Source: Thermomicrobium sp. 4228-Ro
GTDB taxonomy: Bacteria > Chloroflexota > Chloroflexia > Thermomicrobiales > Thermomicrobiaceae
Assembly (NCBI RefSeq): GCF_026241205.1
Contig: NZ_JAPFQM010000001.1
Coordinates: 310,001-374,000, forward strand
Length of the DNA stretch: 64,000 nt
Direction: 5' to 3'
Part shown: in pieces, positions 8,387 through 19,934 of the stretch
Position numbering within the stretch: the stretch's first letter is position 1
How the letters are laid out: the number at the start of each line of letters is the position of its first letter
The notes under the pieces: model-generated
What the model was told of the DNA's origin: nothing
What the model saw: only the letters and a program-made list of their open reading frames with translations
Database searches by the model: none
Translations under genes and position numbers: made by a program

Positions 8387-8977
8387 TTATGTCTCACGTT
8401 CGACCTGAAGGAAGTCGAGGGTAACCGGCGTTTCCCGTCCGAAGAAGGACACCAGTACGCGCACCTTACCCTTTTCGTTGTCGACCTCGTCGACAACACC
8501 ACGGAAATCGGTGAACGGCCCGTCGATGATCCGTACCACATCGCCCGGCAAGAGCGTCGTCCGCACTTTCGGTTGCTCCGTCTTGGCACCGCGAATGATC
8601 GCCTCGGCCTCCGCACGGTCGAGTGGCACGGGCCGGTTTCCGACTCCGACGAACCCGGTCACCCCAGGGGTGTTCCGGACAACGTGCCAGGACTCGTCGT
8701 CCAGGATCATCCGCACGAGCACATAACCAGGAAAGACCTTTCGCTGCACCGTATGTCGCTGCCCACCCCGGATTTCGATCTCCTCCTGAGTAGGGATCAC
8801 GACCTCGAAGACCTTGTCGGCGACGTCCATCGTCTCGACACGATGCAGCAGGTTCTGCCGCACCTTGTTCTCGTACCCCGAGTAGGTATGCAGCACATAC
8901 CACTCGCCCTGCTGCTCCGCACCTTCCTGCGCGGCACCGCGCTTCTGGGCGAGTCGTTCACGAAGTGTCCGCGGCAT
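8387..8977 (-). CDS. nusG: Transcription antitermination/elongation factor NusG
   Basis: A 196-aa protein with an NGN domain (WYVLHTYSGYENKVRQNL ... RKVFPGYVLVRM) and a C-terminal KOW domain (PGDVVRIIDGPFTDFRGVVDEV). It binds RNA polymerase and modulates pausing, Rho and ribosome coupling. ATG 8977 lies 5 bases after the secE stop and has GGAGGG about 12 bases upstream; a GTG at 8986 is too close to that site. Order secE-nusG-rplK is standard. Confidence 0.97.
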   Translation of the reverse strand: MPRTLRERLAQKRGAAQEGAEQQGEWYVLHTYSGYENKVRQNLLHRVETMDVADKVFEVVIPTQEEIEIRGGQRHTVQRKVFPGYVLVRMILDDESWHVVRNTPGVTGFVGVGNRPVPLDRAEAEAIIRGAKTEQPKVRTTLLPGDVVRIIDGPFTDFRGVVDEVDNEKGKVRVLVSFFGRETPVTLDFLQVERET

Positions 8978-8982
8978 AACGC

Positions 8983-9252
8983 TCACAACCCTCCGAGTAG
9001 ATTCCACAGTCGGACGAAGAGGGCGTCGACAGCACCGAGAATCAACCCCAGCACGGTGGCCAAGCCGATCACCAGGAGCGTCAACTTTCTCGTCGTCTCA
9101 CGATCCGGCCAGGTGATCTTGCGCCACTCGGCCCGGATGTCCGCGATCGCTCGCCTGAGCCCTGCCAGGCGCCCCGTCCCACCCCGAGCCGGTCGCTCCT
9201 GCGCCTTCACCTTTGCACTCGCCCGGGCCGTCGTTTGCGTCTTCGTCGCCAT
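8983..9252 (-). CDS. secE: Preprotein translocase subunit SecE
   Basis: An 89-aa single-span SecE. A charged N-terminal arm is followed by the conserved EWRKITWPDRETTRKLTLLV block and one membrane helix (LLVIGLATVLGLILGAVDALFV). It clamps SecY in the translocon. ATG 9252 starts the MATKTQ form with a GAGGA site upstream. It is followed closely by nusG. secD and secF are also in this window but about 28 kb away. Confidence 0.93.
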   Translation of the reverse strand: MATKTQTTARASAKVKAQERPARGGTGRLAGLRRAIADIRAEWRKITWPDRETTRKLTLLVIGLATVLGLILGAVDALFVRLWNLLGGL

Positions 9253-9374
9253 TTCGCCCGTCCTCGTCATCGTTCGAGACGCCCACCGTACACGCAAAAG
9301 GGGCGAGCCGCCTGGCTCAACCCCTCGGCAGGTTCCGGCCGGGGCTTCTCACTGCGAGCTACCAGGTGGCTCGG

Positions 9375-9447
<73 letters not shown>

Positions 9448-9470
9448 GTACTGCCCCGGCCGGCTCCCGC

Positions 9471-9641
9471 TTACCGCGTCTCGCGATGCACCTGATGGCG
9501 GCGGCATCGCGGGCAGTACTTCCGAAGCTCCAGCCGCCCCGGATCGTTGCGCCGGTTCTTCTCGGTGACGTAGTTCCGCTCGCGGCAGACCGTACACTCC
9601 AACGTGATGATGATCCGGTCGGCCTTCGCTTTCTTTGCCAT
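9471..9641 (-). CDS. rpmG: 50S ribosomal protein L33
   Basis: A 56-aa protein read from ATG 9641 to TAA 9471-9473. It starts [19 protein letters not shown] and ends in [16 protein letters not shown], so it has the CxxC...CxxC zinc-ribbon form of L33. It lies 38 bases downstream of tuf and just before tRNA-Trp, the normal place for rpmG. Its small size makes it easy to overlook. L33 sits near the E-site of the 50S subunit. Confidence 0.96.
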   Translation of the reverse strand: MAKKAKADRIIITLECTVCRERNYVTEKNRRNDPGRLELRKYCPRCRRHQVHRETR

Positions 9642-9679
9642 GATACCACAACTCCCGCGCTCGCTGCCAGTCCCTCAGC

Positions 9680-10881
<1,202 letters not shown>

Positions 10882-10972
10882 GCGTTGTCCTCCTCGTCGC
10901 CGCTCTGACTCGCTCTCACATCAAAGAGCCCACGTCCGATCCCGTGGGCCCATCCGCCGATCCGCGGCATCG

Positions 10973-11053
10973 TGGGGGGAGAGGGATTCGAACCCCCGCA
11001 GCTTGCGCACCTGGTTTACAGCCAGGCCCCTTTGGCCACTCGGGCATCCCCCC
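10973..11053 (-). tRNA. tRNA-Tyr (anticodon GTA)
   Basis: Class II tRNA with a long variable arm. Acceptor GGGGGGA/TCCCCCC, anticodon stem CCTGG/CCAGG with loop CTGTAAA giving GTA, T loop TTCGAAT, discriminator A. CCA is not encoded. It lies between tRNA-Thr and tuf. Confidence 0.95.
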
Positions 11054-11068
11054 GATTTGGCGCGCGAG

Positions 11069-11141
11069 AGCCGATGGTGGGACTCGAACCCACAGCCCGC
11101 GGTTTACAAAACCGCTGCTCTGCCAATTGAGCTACACCGGC
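11069..11141 (-). tRNA. tRNA-Thr (anticodon TGT)
   Basis: Acceptor GCCGGTG/CATCGGC, anticodon stem GCGGT/ACCGC with loop TTTGTAA giving TGT, T arm GTGGG/CCCAC, discriminator T. CCA is not encoded. It is the first RNA of the tRNA-Thr, tRNA-Tyr, tuf transcript, 26 bases from a consensus promoter. Confidence 0.95.
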
Positions 11142-11167
11142 CTGGACACCGCGCCAGTACCAGCGCA

Positions 11168-11196
11168 ATTCTACGGTGCCGTGCCACGCCTGTCAA
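11168..11196 (-). promoter_or_regulatory. Promoter of the tRNA-Thr/Tyr-tuf operon
   Basis: On the minus strand TTGACA (complement of 11191-11196), 17 bases, TAGAAT (complement of 11168-11173). Only two bases differ from nothing in the -35 and one in the -10 consensus. It lies inside the last codons of comEC and about 26 bases before tRNA-Thr, consistent with a very strong stable-RNA promoter. Confidence 0.85.
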
Positions 11197-12499
11197 TCCA
11201 GCCGAGAATCCACGTTCCACAGAGGAGGTACAACCAGGCCATGATCCAACCGGGAGGACTTATCGTGACACCCGTCGCATTCGGCATACTCGCCAAACTC
11301 TCACCGACTGCGACGATCCAGCGACCGGCCAGCCAGGCCGGGAGCCCGACGACTTCACCAACTCCCGGTACGACGAGATCGACCAGCACCGCCACAGACA
11401 CCGCCATCAGGACGGGCACGACGGGTTCCACCAGGACGTTCGCGAGCGGTGCCACGAGCGAGTACGTCCCGAAACGCTGGAGGAGCAGAGGCGTTACTGC
11501 GAGTTGCACGAAGACCGGCAGAACGACACTCTCCCACCGGCCTCGATAGACTAACCCTCCTACGCAGAGAACTGCCGTCGCGATGCCTGATAACTGAAAC
11601 GCCAGGGAGTCGATCAATGCTGGTCGGGCGAGCAGCACGATGACAACCGCCCAGCCGAGTGCAGAGATCGGTTGGCGTGGCCACCCCCGCCAGCGAGCGA
11701 GCAAGTACAGACTCGCCATCGTCGCCGCACGCAGGACCGGCGGGTCCAGACCGGTCACGACCGCGTAGCACCAGACGCCCAACCCCACCGGCACCAGCCG
11801 GACCCATGTCCGCCAGCGTATTCGGCGGAACAAACCTTCCAAGAAGCCAGCGACGACTGCGACGTTCCAACCACTCACCGCAGTCAGGTGGGACAGTCCG
11901 ACTCGACGGAGCACCGCTCGAGTCTCCGTCGCTAGTCCTCGATCGTCACCGATGAGCACACCCAGCGCGAGGGAACCGCTCGGCTCCGGTATGGTGCTGA
12001 GAACAGTCTCCCGCACCCGCGCACGGACGCCCGCGAGCAGCGCGTCGGCGCCAGTGATCACTCGAATGCTCTCCACCTCGTACGTTCCGATGACCTGGAT
12101 TCCGGCCACGCGCCGCCGCCCGGGTCGATACGCTCCGCGCCAGGCAACGCGCTCTCCTGCTCCTACCGTCGCACCGGATGGTGCTGACAACGCCACGAGC
12201 CTCCCGTCATCCCGTAGGGCGACGAGATCGCTCCCGAGTCCATCTGCTGACCACTGCACGATGCCCACCGCTTCCGCCGTTGCCGGAGATGGTTCGTGAA
12301 GGACCACGATACGACCGATTCCCAGAGCGAAGCCGACTCCGAGCATGACCACCGTGCGAGCGAGGTCTTGGGGAACCCGCCACTTGGTGAGCGCGACGAC
12401 AACGAGAACCGTCGAGCACAAACCGACCCCAGCGAGCCAGGATGATCGGGCGACCAGCACACTGGTCACGATGCCGAGCGCCAGCCAGGAGCCGATCAC
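11171..12499 (-). CDS. comEC: ComEC/Rec2-family DNA uptake channel
   Basis: A 442-aa polytopic membrane protein. After an N-terminal helix cluster and a soluble domain (about residues 90-180) it has the competence-domain signature GLATETRAVLRRVGLSHLTAVSGWNV, followed by many helices such as LGWAVVIVLLARPALIDSLAFQLSG. ComEC forms the inner-membrane pore for single-stranded DNA during transformation. The C-terminal metallo-beta-lactamase domain of many ComECs is absent; the protein ends after the helix bundle. The start overlaps the comEA stop by four bases, so the pair is translationally coupled. Confidence 0.92.
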   Translation of the reverse strand: MIGSWLALGIVTSVLVARSSWLAGVGLCSTVLVVVALTKWRVPQDLARTVVMLGVGFALGIGRIVVLHEPSPATAEAVGIVQWSADGLGSDLVALRDDGRLVALSAPSGATVGAGERVAWRGAYRPGRRRVAGIQVIGTYEVESIRVITGADALLAGVRARVRETVLSTIPEPSGSLALGVLIGDDRGLATETRAVLRRVGLSHLTAVSGWNVAVVAGFLEGLFRRIRWRTWVRLVPVGLGVWCYAVVTGLDPPVLRAATMASLYLLARWRGWPRQPISALGWAVVIVLLARPALIDSLAFQLSGIATAVLCVGGLVYRGRWESVVLPVFVQLAVTPLLLQRFGTYSLVAPLANVLVEPVVPVLMAVSVAVLVDLVVPGVGEVVGLPAWLAGRWIVAVGESLASMPNATGVTISPPGWIMAWLYLLCGTWILGWIDRRGTAP

Positions 12500-13089
12500 T
12501 CGGTACCCCCGATCGTGACCAGATCACCCCACTCAGCGACCATCCGTTCCGAGATACCAGCAACGTTCGCGAGCTCGTCGACCGAGCGAAACGGACCATG
12601 CTCCTCTCGATACGTTACGATCCGCTGTGCTAAGGCAGGTCCCACGCCGGGCAAGCGCTGGAGTTCCTCGACGCTCGCCCGGTTGACGTCGATCGGCCCT
12701 GATCGGTCAGCTGGATTTCCCGGTTCTCGGGGACTAACACCACCTTCTTCCGAACTACCAGCGACAGGGGACTGGTACGGAACAGTGATCGTCTGCCCGT
12801 CACGGACTCGCTCTGCCATCGGTACCCGTGCGAAATCCGCTGTTTCCAGAGGACCTGCCAATTCGACGACGCTCCCCACTCGTGCATCGCTCGCCACCTC
12901 GTACAGCCCAGCACGACGAACCGCTCCCTGCACGTACACGACCACTCGCGTCGGGGTCACCGCCGGCTCGACCCGAACCACCAGTTCATCACCCGAGAAG
13001 AGTTGCGCTGCGATTCCTGCACCGATGAACGCGCCGAGCACAGTACCGAGAGCGAAGAGTGCCCAACCGGGCACGTTTCTCTGCAGCAT
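12496..13089 (-). CDS. comEA: ComEA-type competence DNA-binding protein
   Basis: A 197-aa membrane-anchored protein. One N-terminal helix (WALFALGTVLGAFIGAGIAAQL) precedes an SLBB domain (VVVYVQGAVRRAGLYEV ... DGQTITVP). A C-terminal helix-hairpin-helix pair follows, IDVNRASVEELQRLPGVGPALAQRIV. It binds incoming double-stranded DNA and hands it to ComEC. ATG 13089 was chosen for its AGAAGGGA ribosome site and because it begins just before the anchor helix. comEC follows with a four-base overlap. Confidence 0.93.
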   Translation of the reverse strand: MLQRNVPGWALFALGTVLGAFIGAGIAAQLFSGDELVVRVEPAVTPTRVVVYVQGAVRRAGLYEVASDARVGSVVELAGPLETADFARVPMAERVRDGQTITVPYQSPVAGSSEEGGVSPREPGNPADRSGPIDVNRASVEELQRLPGVGPALAQRIVTYREEHGPFRSVDELANVAGISERMVAEWGDLVTIGGTE

Positions 13090-13206
13090 GGCTACGGTCC
13101 CTTCTGGACCATGGTATCGTTGTACGATGTCCGTTCGCACCCGCCCCAGTTCCTGGCGGTGGGGCGATACCTATTGTCCCAGGAGCCTTTCTATCGGTCG
13201 AGGAAC

Positions 13207-16200
13207 ATGGCTCTGCAAGCGGTCGTTCGGCGCATCGCACAGACGAGATCGTTTCAGGCTGTCAGCACTCAGATCACCTCCGGACGCTCGGCCACGATCG
13301 AAGGGCTTCCTGCAGCGGCACGTCCGTGGGTGGTCGCCGCACTCGCGCTCGAGCTGCACCGTCCGCTCCTTCTCATCGTGCCGCGCCAGATCCATGCCGA
13401 CGAGTTCGCCGAAACGATCGGGCAGCTCGTCCCGCAGGTCCCAGTCATGACGTGGCCGGCGCCGGAGACGTTGCCGTACGACATTTTCACCCATGACCGC
13501 CCGACCGCAGCGGACCGCAGCTGGTTCCTGGAGCGTCTCGCGAGCAACCATCCCACGATCGCGATCGTGCCAGCTCGAGGTCTCACTGAGCTGCTTCCAC
13601 CAGCCGGCGCACTCCGCGACCAGCGACTCCTGCTGAAGCCAGGCACGCGACTGACTCCCGAGCGCCTGGTCAACCACCTCCTCGCGAGTGGCTACGCGCT
13701 CAGTCCACTCGTGCAACAGCCGGGAAGCTACAGCCGTCGTGCCGGCATCGTCGACTTCTGGCCACCCGGTACCGAGCAGGCGATACGCGTGGAATTCTTC
13801 GGTGATGAGGTCGACTCGCTGCGCGCTTTCGACCCGGTGACGCAGCGAACCGTCTCCCGTCTCGATACGGTTACCATTCTCCCGGTCAGCGACGTACCGA
13901 TCGCGTCCTATCGAGAAGCAGCGGCTCACCTCCGTGCGCTCGATCTCTCCACGCTCCGCCCGGAAGTCGTCGCGGAGTGGCAGCGGCTCTGCGACCGATT
14001 GGAGCGTGGACAACTTGTTCCGGCACCGGAACTGGTGCGACCGTTTGTATTCCCTGCGGCAGCATCGCTCCTCGACTACCTGGGCCCGGGTAGTTCGGTT
14101 GTGGTTATCGACCCGGGTGCGGTCCATCTCGCGCTCGAACAGTTCGAGCGTCAAGCCGAAGAACTCCGCGAGGCGAGCGAACAGAGCGGAGAGTTACCGT
14201 TCGGGCTACCCCGTCCCTACCATCCTGCCGAATCGGTCTGGCGCGCCCTGACGGAACACGCAACACTCTGGCTCGGGACGACTACCGCTGTTGAACAAAC
14301 ACCGGACGGGAGCGCCACTTGCATCGGCTTTTCGACTAGCGTACCCACGCTGGGGGGCCGCTTGAACGCACTGCTTGAGCAGCTCGGTCCCTTTCGGGAT
14401 GCCGGCTACGCCATCGTTCTGGTGACGGAACAACCCGATCGCCTTACCCAGGTACTGGAAGAGCACCGTCTCGACGCCCATCGGGGGGACAGTGCAAACG
14501 GCGCCATTGCGATCGAGCGCGGCCGCCTTTCCGGTGGATGGGGGCACGAGGAAGCACGCCTGCTGCTTCTGACCGACCGCGAGTTGTTCGGGTTGCGGCG
14601 TTTCCCACGTTCGCCGCAGCGTCGCCGGGCTTCCGTATCCTCCGGCGATCTCCTCAGCCGACTCGTCCCCGGGGCCTACGTCGTGCACGTCGATCACGGC
14701 ATCGCCCGGTACGGTGGGCTCGTCAGTCTCACCATCAACGGGGTGCACCGCGAGTATCTCCTCCTCGAATATGCGGACAACGACCGGCTCTACCTCCCGG
14801 TGGATCAACTCGACCGTATCACGCTCTACGAAAGCTTCGACGGCGAACCGAAGTTGACACGTCTCGGTTCGCCTGAGTGGAGCCGGATCAAACGGCGCGT
14901 CCGCGAGGCGGTTCGCGAACTCGCCTTCGAGCTCTTGCAACTCTATGCGGCACGCGAAGCGACCCCCGGGATCGCATTCGGCCCTGATACCCCTTGGGAT
15001 CGGGAGCTGGAGGAATCGTTCCCGTATGAGGAGACACCGGATCAGTTGCGGGCCATCCAGGAAGTCAAGGCGGACATGGAAAGCCCGCGACCGATGGATC
15101 GCTTGCTGTGCGGTGATGTCGGCTTCGGCAAGACTGAAGTCGCCCTGCGTGCCGCATTCAAAGCGGTGAACAACGGCTACCAAGTGGCGGTGCTCGTTCC
15201 GACGACAGTCCTGGCGCTCCAGCACTACGAGACCTTCCGCGAGCGACTCGCTCCGTACCCGGTGCGGGTGGAGATGCTGTCGCGGTTGCGCCCTAAGAGC
15301 GAACAACGGGAAATCGTCCAGGGTATTCGGGACGGCACCGTCGATATTGTGATCGGAACCCATCGCTTGCTCCAGCGTGACGTCCAGTTCAAGCGGCTCG
15401 GCCTCGTCATCATCGACGAGGAACACCGGTTCGGTGTGGCGCAGAAGGAGCACTTCAAGCGACTTCGCACCAACATCGATGTCCTCGCTATGACCGCGAC
15501 ACCGATCCCCCGAACGCTCTATCTCGCTCTCTCGGGGCTTCGTGATCTCTCGGTCATCGCGACACCGCCTGTCGAGCGGACTCCAGTGCGCACCTTTGTG
15601 ACTCCTGCACGCGACTGCGTCATCCGCGAGGCGATCCTGCGCGAGCTCTCGCGCGGTGGGCAGGTCTACGTCGTCCACAACCGGGTTCAGTCCATCCAAC
15701 GCTTTGCTGAGCACCTCCAGACACTGGTACCTGAAGCACGGATCGCTGTCGCCCACGGCCAAATGCCGGAAGCCGAACTCGAACGGATCATCATCGCCTT
15801 TATCGAGAAGGAATTCGACGTCCTCGTCTGCACCGCGATCATCGAGTCCGGCATCGATATTCCCTCGGTGAACACGATCATTATCGACCGGGCCGACCAG
15901 CTCGGTCTGACACAGCTCTACCAGCTCCGCGGGCGAGTTGGGCGCCGACACATCCGTGCCTACGCATATCTTCTGTACGACGACCGACGCCCGCTTTCGC
16001 CGGAAGCCCAAGCACGGCTCGAGGCGATCCAGGAGGCAACAGAACTGGGTGCGGGGTTCCAGATCGCGCTGCGTGATCTCGAGATCCGCGGCGCTGGCAA
16101 CATCCTCGGACCCGAGCAGAGCGGCCACATCGCAGCAGTCGGGCTGGAGCTCTATACCCAGCTCCTCGCGCGCGCCGTCCAGGAAATTCGCGAGGGACGG

Positions 16201-16695
16201 CCGATCGACGAGCCACCGAGCGTGACGGTCGACCTTCCGCTCGATGCAACGATTCCACCCGAGTATTGTGGAGATGAAGCGGTTCGCATGAGCCTCTACC
16301 AGCGCTTCGCCGCTCTTCGCACCGCGACCGAGCTCAATGATCTCGTCGCCGAGCTGCGCGATCGCTTCGGCCCCTTGCCAGAACCCGTCCAGCGGCTCGC
16401 TGACCTCGCGGCACTGCGGATCTGGGCGAATCGACTGGGATTGGCCTCGATCCTGGAACGCGATGGCGAGGTGTACATTCGGCCGGTGGTCGGTGCACGA
16501 CTGGATCGCGAGCGACTCCGCCGTCTCGTCGGTTCAGGTGTCTACGTGACCCCGAACCAGGTTCGCCTCGTCCTCGCCCGTCTGGAGGTTCCGCTGTGGG
16601 AGGCCGTCCAGGCCGTGCTCCGCGAGATCGAGACGCGCCGAGCAACGGTCCTCCTGGGGGCACCGCTACCGGAACGGTCCGCCAGTACGCGATAG
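13207..16695 (+). CDS. mfd: Transcription-repair coupling factor Mfd
   Basis: An 1162-aa DNA translocase that removes stalled RNA polymerase and recruits UvrA. In order: a UvrB-like module at the N-terminus, the RNA-polymerase-interacting domain ([22 protein letters not shown], about residue 490), the RecG-like translocase with Walker [15 protein letters not shown] and DEEH box [12 protein letters not shown], motif [20 protein letters not shown], and the TRCF C-terminal domain. ATG 13207 has GAGGA upstream; an ATG at 13111 would add 32 residues without family similarity. It is divergent from comEA and converges with the DUF2007 gene four bases away. Confidence 0.96.
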   Translation: MALQAVVRRIAQTRSFQAVSTQITSGRSATIEGLPAAARPWVVAALALELHRPLLLIVPRQIHADEFAETIGQLVPQVPVMTWPAPETLPYDIFTHDRPTAADRSWFLERLASNHPTIAIVPARGLTELLPPAGALRDQRLLLKPGTRLTPERLVNHLLASGYALSPLVQQPGSYSRRAGIVDFWPPGTEQAIRVEFFGDEVDSLRAFDPVTQRTVSRLDTVTILPVSDVPIASYREAAAHLRALDLSTLRPEVVAEWQRLCDRLERGQLVPAPELVRPFVFPAAASLLDYLGPGSSVVVIDPGAVHLALEQFERQAEELREASEQSGELPFGLPRPYHPAESVWRALTEHATLWLGTTTAVEQTPDGSATCIGFSTSVPTLGGRLNALLEQLGPFRDAGYAIVLVTEQPDRLTQVLEEHRLDAHRGDSANGAIAIERGRLSGGWGHEEARLLLLTDRELFGLRRFPRSPQRRRASVSSGDLLSRLVPGAYVVHVDHGIARYGGLVSLTINGVHREYLLLEYADNDRLYLPVDQLDRITLYESFDGEPKLTRLGSPEWSRIKRRVREAVRELAFELLQLYAAREATPGIAFGPDTPWDRELEESFPYEETPDQLRAIQEVKADMESPRPMDRLLCGDVGFGKTEVALRAAFKAVNNGYQVAVLVPTTVLALQHYETFRERLAPYPVRVEMLSRLRPKSEQREIVQGIRDGTVDIVIGTHRLLQRDVQFKRLGLVIIDEEHRFGVAQKEHFKRLRTNIDVLAMTATPIPRTLYLALSGLRDLSVIATPPVERTPVRTFVTPARDCVIREAILRELSRGGQVYVVHNRVQSIQRFAEHLQTLVPEARIAVAHGQMPEAELERIIIAFIEKEFDVLVCTAIIESGIDIPSVNTIIIDRADQLGLTQLYQLRGRVGRRHIRAYAYLLYDDRRPLSPEAQARLEAIQEATELGAGFQIALRDLEIRGAGNILGPEQSGHIAAVGLELYTQLLARAVQEIREGRPIDEPPSVTVDLPLDATIPPEYCGDEAVRMSLYQRFAALRTATELNDLVAELRDRFGPLPEPVQRLADLAALRIWANRLGLASILERDGEVYIRPVVGARLDRERLRRLVGSGVYVTPNQVRLVLARLEVPLWEAVQAVLREIETRRATVLLGAPLPERSASTR

Positions 16696-16699
16696 TCCC

Positions 16700-16939
16700 T
16701 TATGACTCGCCATTCCGGCTGTCTTCGAGGGATGCCAGCACAGCCGCTGCCCGCGCGACATCGCTAGCCCGGACATACAGTGCATGTTCGGCCGCGAGCG
16801 TCGACCAATAGGCAGCACCGAGCCCCAGGATTTTCACCAGGACGGGTATCCCCTCCGCCTCGAGCGCTCCGCGCCACAGCGCCGCGACGAGCTCGTTGGG
16901 AGCCAAAGCGAGTCGGACCAGTTCGTCCTCGTCCTTCAT
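16700..16939 (-). CDS. DUF2007-type small protein
   Basis: A 79-aa protein resembling the DUF2007 (putative signal-transducing) family. The typical elements are LVRLALAPNELVAALWRGALEAEGIPVLV at the start and the later LYVRASDVARAAAVLASL. Members are small ferredoxin-like folds of unknown role, often encoded beside repair or housekeeping genes. It starts ten bases after mutS2 and ends four bases from mfd, so it is the last gene of the cvpA-mutS2 operon. Function is unknown. Confidence 0.8.
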   Translation of the reverse strand: MKDEDELVRLALAPNELVAALWRGALEAEGIPVLVKILGLGAAYWSTLAAEHALYVRASDVARAAAVLASLEDSRNGES

Positions 16940-16949
16940 GATCCTGCCC

Positions 16950-19325
16950 TCATGAGCGAAGATAAACGATCGTCACACCATGTCCACCTTCACCTGGTCC
17001 AGCGAGCTCCCAGCGCTCGACGAGCGGATGGTCGCGCAGATAGTCATGAATCGACTGACGGAGCGTACCGGTTCCTTTCCCATGGACGATGCGTACCCAG
17101 GGTAGGCCAGCCAGCGCTGCCCGGTCGAGATACCGATCCAGCCGGGACAACGCTTCGTCGACCCGGAGACCGCGCAGGTGCAGCTCGGGCTCGACAGTCG
17201 ACGTCGGAAGAATGATAGTCGAGCGCGTACGCAGCTGGTGGATCTGCGTTGGCGACTTCTCTCTTTCGATTCGACGCACCGCCGTGAGCGGCTGACGCAC
17301 ACGGAAGTTCCCCACCTGGACTTCGACCTCGTCTTCGTCAGGGAGGACAGCCACCACCTCACCTTCGAGACCGAGCGCTGGAACTTCCACCCGATCACCC
17401 ACTCGCACCGCAGCGGCTGCCGAACCTGGAGCCGAAGCCGCGCGAAGTCGCCGACGTGCCTCTTCCAGTGCTCTGATACTTTCCTCGACCACACGGGGTG
17501 CTGGATAGACAGTCGATTCAGCGCGTCGCTCGAGACGACGCACCAGCTCGCGCACCCGACGGAGTTCGGTTTCAACCTCGACCAGCGCTGCCGCCCGTGC
17601 TTCGTCTCGCTCCCGTTGCGCCTCAGCGAGCAGCCGTTCGGCCTCGGCGCGGAGACTCTCCGCTTCTGCTCGTGCCCGCGCTGCTTCCGCTGCTTCCTTC
17701 TCTGCCCGAGCGAGACGAGCCTGCAGTTCCGCGATCCACCTGTCGAGTTCCAGTTGACCACCTGTAACCAGCTTCTGCGCTCGGCGCACGATCGATTCCG
17801 GCAGGCCGAGACGACGGGCGATCTCGAGCGCGTGTGAACGTCCCGGTAACCCGATACGGAGCCGATAAGTCGGACGCAATGTCACTGGATCGAACTCGAC
17901 GCTGGCATTCTCCAACCCGGGCGTACCGGCTGCGAACGCTTTCAACTCCGGGTAGTGTGTCGTCACGACACCGAGCACGCCGAGCTCCAACAAGCGCTCG
18001 AGAATGGCGCGCGCCAGCGCCGACCCTTCCTGCGGATCGGTGCCAGCTGCCAGCTCGTCGAGGAAAACCAGGCTCTCCGCGTCCGCTTGCTGGAGCGTCG
18101 CCACGATTCGTTTCATGTGTGATGAGAAGGTCGAAAGGTTCTGTTCGATGCTCTGTTCGTCACCGATATCGACGAAGACTGCTGGGAAGACGCTCAGGCT
18201 GCTTCCCTCCGCAGCGGGGATAAAGAGGCCAGCTTGTGCCATGAGGACGAGCAAGCCGACCGTTTTCAGTGCGACCGTTTTGCCGCCGGTGTTCGGACCG
18301 GTGATGACGAGAATCCGGAAGCGTTCGCCGAGTTCGATGTCGAGAGGCACGGCGGTCTTGGGATCCAGTAGCGGATGACGAGCCTGGCGCAAACGGATGC
18401 GCTTGTGCGGGTGGCCACCGGGGAAGGCCGTTCGGCGAGCTTCCACAAGCTCCGGTTCAGTCGCAGCGAGATCGGAAGCGAACCGCGCTTTCGCCAGGGC
18501 GAGGTCGAGTGCCGCACCAGCTTCGACCAAGCGCAGGAGTTCCTCGCGATGCTCAGCGATCAGCTGCGTCAACTTCCGCAGGATGCGTTCGATCTCGTGC
18601 GCCTCGGCTGCTTGCAGCTCCCGCCAGCGGTTGTTCAAGTCCAGAATTTCGAGCGGCTCGATGAACACCGTTTGGCCACTACCGGAAACGTCGTGCACGA
18701 TACCGGGAACGCTCGAGCGGCGATCAGCACGAACCGGAATCACGTAGCGCCCTTCACGAACCGTAAAATAGGCTTCCTGAACCGCATCCTCGCGCTCGAC
18801 AAGGAGCCGCCGCAGTCGCTCGAGCAACCGTTCGTGGGCGTCTTTCAGCGCGTGCCGGATCCGCGCCAGCTCGGGCGATGCCGAGTCGAGAACCTCACCG
18901 CGCGGCCCGATGCTCCGAGCCAGTTCAGCGCGAAGCCCGGGGAGATCCGGCATCGCCTCGATGAACTCGCCGAGATTCGGAAAGCGCTCACGCCAGCGCT
19001 CCTGCTCACCGAACTGACGTCGGACGACGCGGGCTGCTTCCAGTGTGTCCAAAATAGTCCGGAGCCCGATCGGCTCGAGAACCATCCCGTGACACGCCTG
19101 CTCGATCAACGAACGGATGTCGCGAAAGCCGCCGATCGAGAAGTCGGGGCGTTCGGCCAGGAGCCGCACCGCTTCACGCGTGACCGCCAGGAGATACGTC
19201 ACGTGAACGGGATCGGCTGATGGTACCAACTCGAGCGCACGTTCACGTGCCACCGAGTATTGGCACCGTGCTGCCAGCATTTCGCGGACTTTATCGAATT
19301 CGAGCAGTCGAACCAGATCGCTCAT
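16950..19325 (-). CDS. mutS2: Endonuclease MutS2
   Basis: A 791-aa MutS family protein without mismatch-recognition domain I. The core and clamp region is followed by the ATPase with Walker A TGPNTGGKTVALKT and Walker B LVFLDELAAGTDPQEG. A long Ala/Glu/Arg coiled coil (about residues 510-620) leads to the C-terminal Smr nuclease domain with LHLRG and HGKGTGTL. MutS2 acts on recombination intermediates and in other bacteria on collided ribosomes. ATG 19325 lies after the cvpA stop; a GTG at 19337 is a possible alternative. The upstream ribosome site is weak, suggesting coupling to cvpA. Confidence 0.95.
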   Translation of the reverse strand: MSDLVRLLEFDKVREMLAARCQYSVARERALELVPSADPVHVTYLLAVTREAVRLLAERPDFSIGGFRDIRSLIEQACHGMVLEPIGLRTILDTLEAARVVRRQFGEQERWRERFPNLGEFIEAMPDLPGLRAELARSIGPRGEVLDSASPELARIRHALKDAHERLLERLRRLLVEREDAVQEAYFTVREGRYVIPVRADRRSSVPGIVHDVSGSGQTVFIEPLEILDLNNRWRELQAAEAHEIERILRKLTQLIAEHREELLRLVEAGAALDLALAKARFASDLAATEPELVEARRTAFPGGHPHKRIRLRQARHPLLDPKTAVPLDIELGERFRILVITGPNTGGKTVALKTVGLLVLMAQAGLFIPAAEGSSLSVFPAVFVDIGDEQSIEQNLSTFSSHMKRIVATLQQADAESLVFLDELAAGTDPQEGSALARAILERLLELGVLGVVTTHYPELKAFAAGTPGLENASVEFDPVTLRPTYRLRIGLPGRSHALEIARRLGLPESIVRRAQKLVTGGQLELDRWIAELQARLARAEKEAAEAARARAEAESLRAEAERLLAEAQRERDEARAAALVEVETELRRVRELVRRLERRAESTVYPAPRVVEESIRALEEARRRLRAASAPGSAAAAVRVGDRVEVPALGLEGEVVAVLPDEDEVEVQVGNFRVRQPLTAVRRIEREKSPTQIHQLRTRSTIILPTSTVEPELHLRGLRVDEALSRLDRYLDRAALAGLPWVRIVHGKGTGTLRQSIHDYLRDHPLVERWELAGPGEGGHGVTIVYLRS

Positions 19326-19333
19326 CTTGCGTT

Positions 19334-19891
19334 TCACCGACCACCGAGGAGCGACGGTGGCTCCCCCGGAACCCAGTCGATAGCGACCGTACGGAGCCAC
19401 GGCTCGCTATCGCGTACGATCGGTACGAGTCGCGAGCGCGTCATCTCAGCACGCAGTCGTTCACTGAAGGCATCCGGGGGCAGCTGCTGGATCGTGTTGC
19501 TCGCGACCATCACGAGAGAGGCGACGAGCAAGACGGCAAAGACCATCGCCAAGAGCGCTTGCGAGAAGAGCCCGAGCGGGCCGACTCTCTGGCGTTGCCA
19601 GCGGCCAGCGACCACCGGAGCTGCTCGGAGCGACCAAAGACTGCCCCAGACCCCGAGCACGCCGATCGATACGACCACGAGCACGAACGCGAGCAACTCG
19701 CTCGCCCAACGCGACATCGCTGGTACCAGGCTGCGCAGCGCGGCAGCCATCGGGCCGGTGAAGAATGCCGCTGCAACCATCACCACGAACCAGCTCACGA
19801 GCGCTGCGATCGTCCGCGCGCGACCTGCGAGAAAGCTGACAGTGTAGATCGCCACGAACAGCAGGAAGATCGCCCCATCGACCAACGACAT
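19334..19891 (-). CDS. CvpA-family membrane protein
   Basis: A 185-aa protein with four hydrophobic segments: AIFLLFVAIYTVSFLAG, TIAALVSWFVVMVAAAFF, LLAFVLVVVSIGVLGVWG and LLAMVFAVLLVASLVMV. This layout matches the CvpA family (colicin V production). cvpA next to mutS2 is common in other phyla. The start lies 44 bases from the lexA SOS box on the opposite strand, so LexA could affect both genes. The biochemical role of CvpA proteins is not established. Confidence 0.85.
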   Translation of the reverse strand: MSLVDGAIFLLFVAIYTVSFLAGRARTIAALVSWFVVMVAAAFFTGPMAAALRSLVPAMSRWASELLAFVLVVVSIGVLGVWGSLWSLRAAPVVAGRWQRQRVGPLGLFSQALLAMVFAVLLVASLVMVASNTIQQLPPDAFSERLRAEMTRSRLVPIVRDSEPWLRTVAIDWVPGEPPSLLGGR

Positions 19892-19934
19892 GCTCCGTTA
19901 CGCTCCGCTCGCGCAGCCAGACACCATTCGAACC

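Noticed and set aside
14206-16128. Long open frame on the minus strand opposite mfd
   Set aside because: It lies antisense to conserved Mfd motifs and has no family similarity; it is a by-product of GC-rich codon structure.
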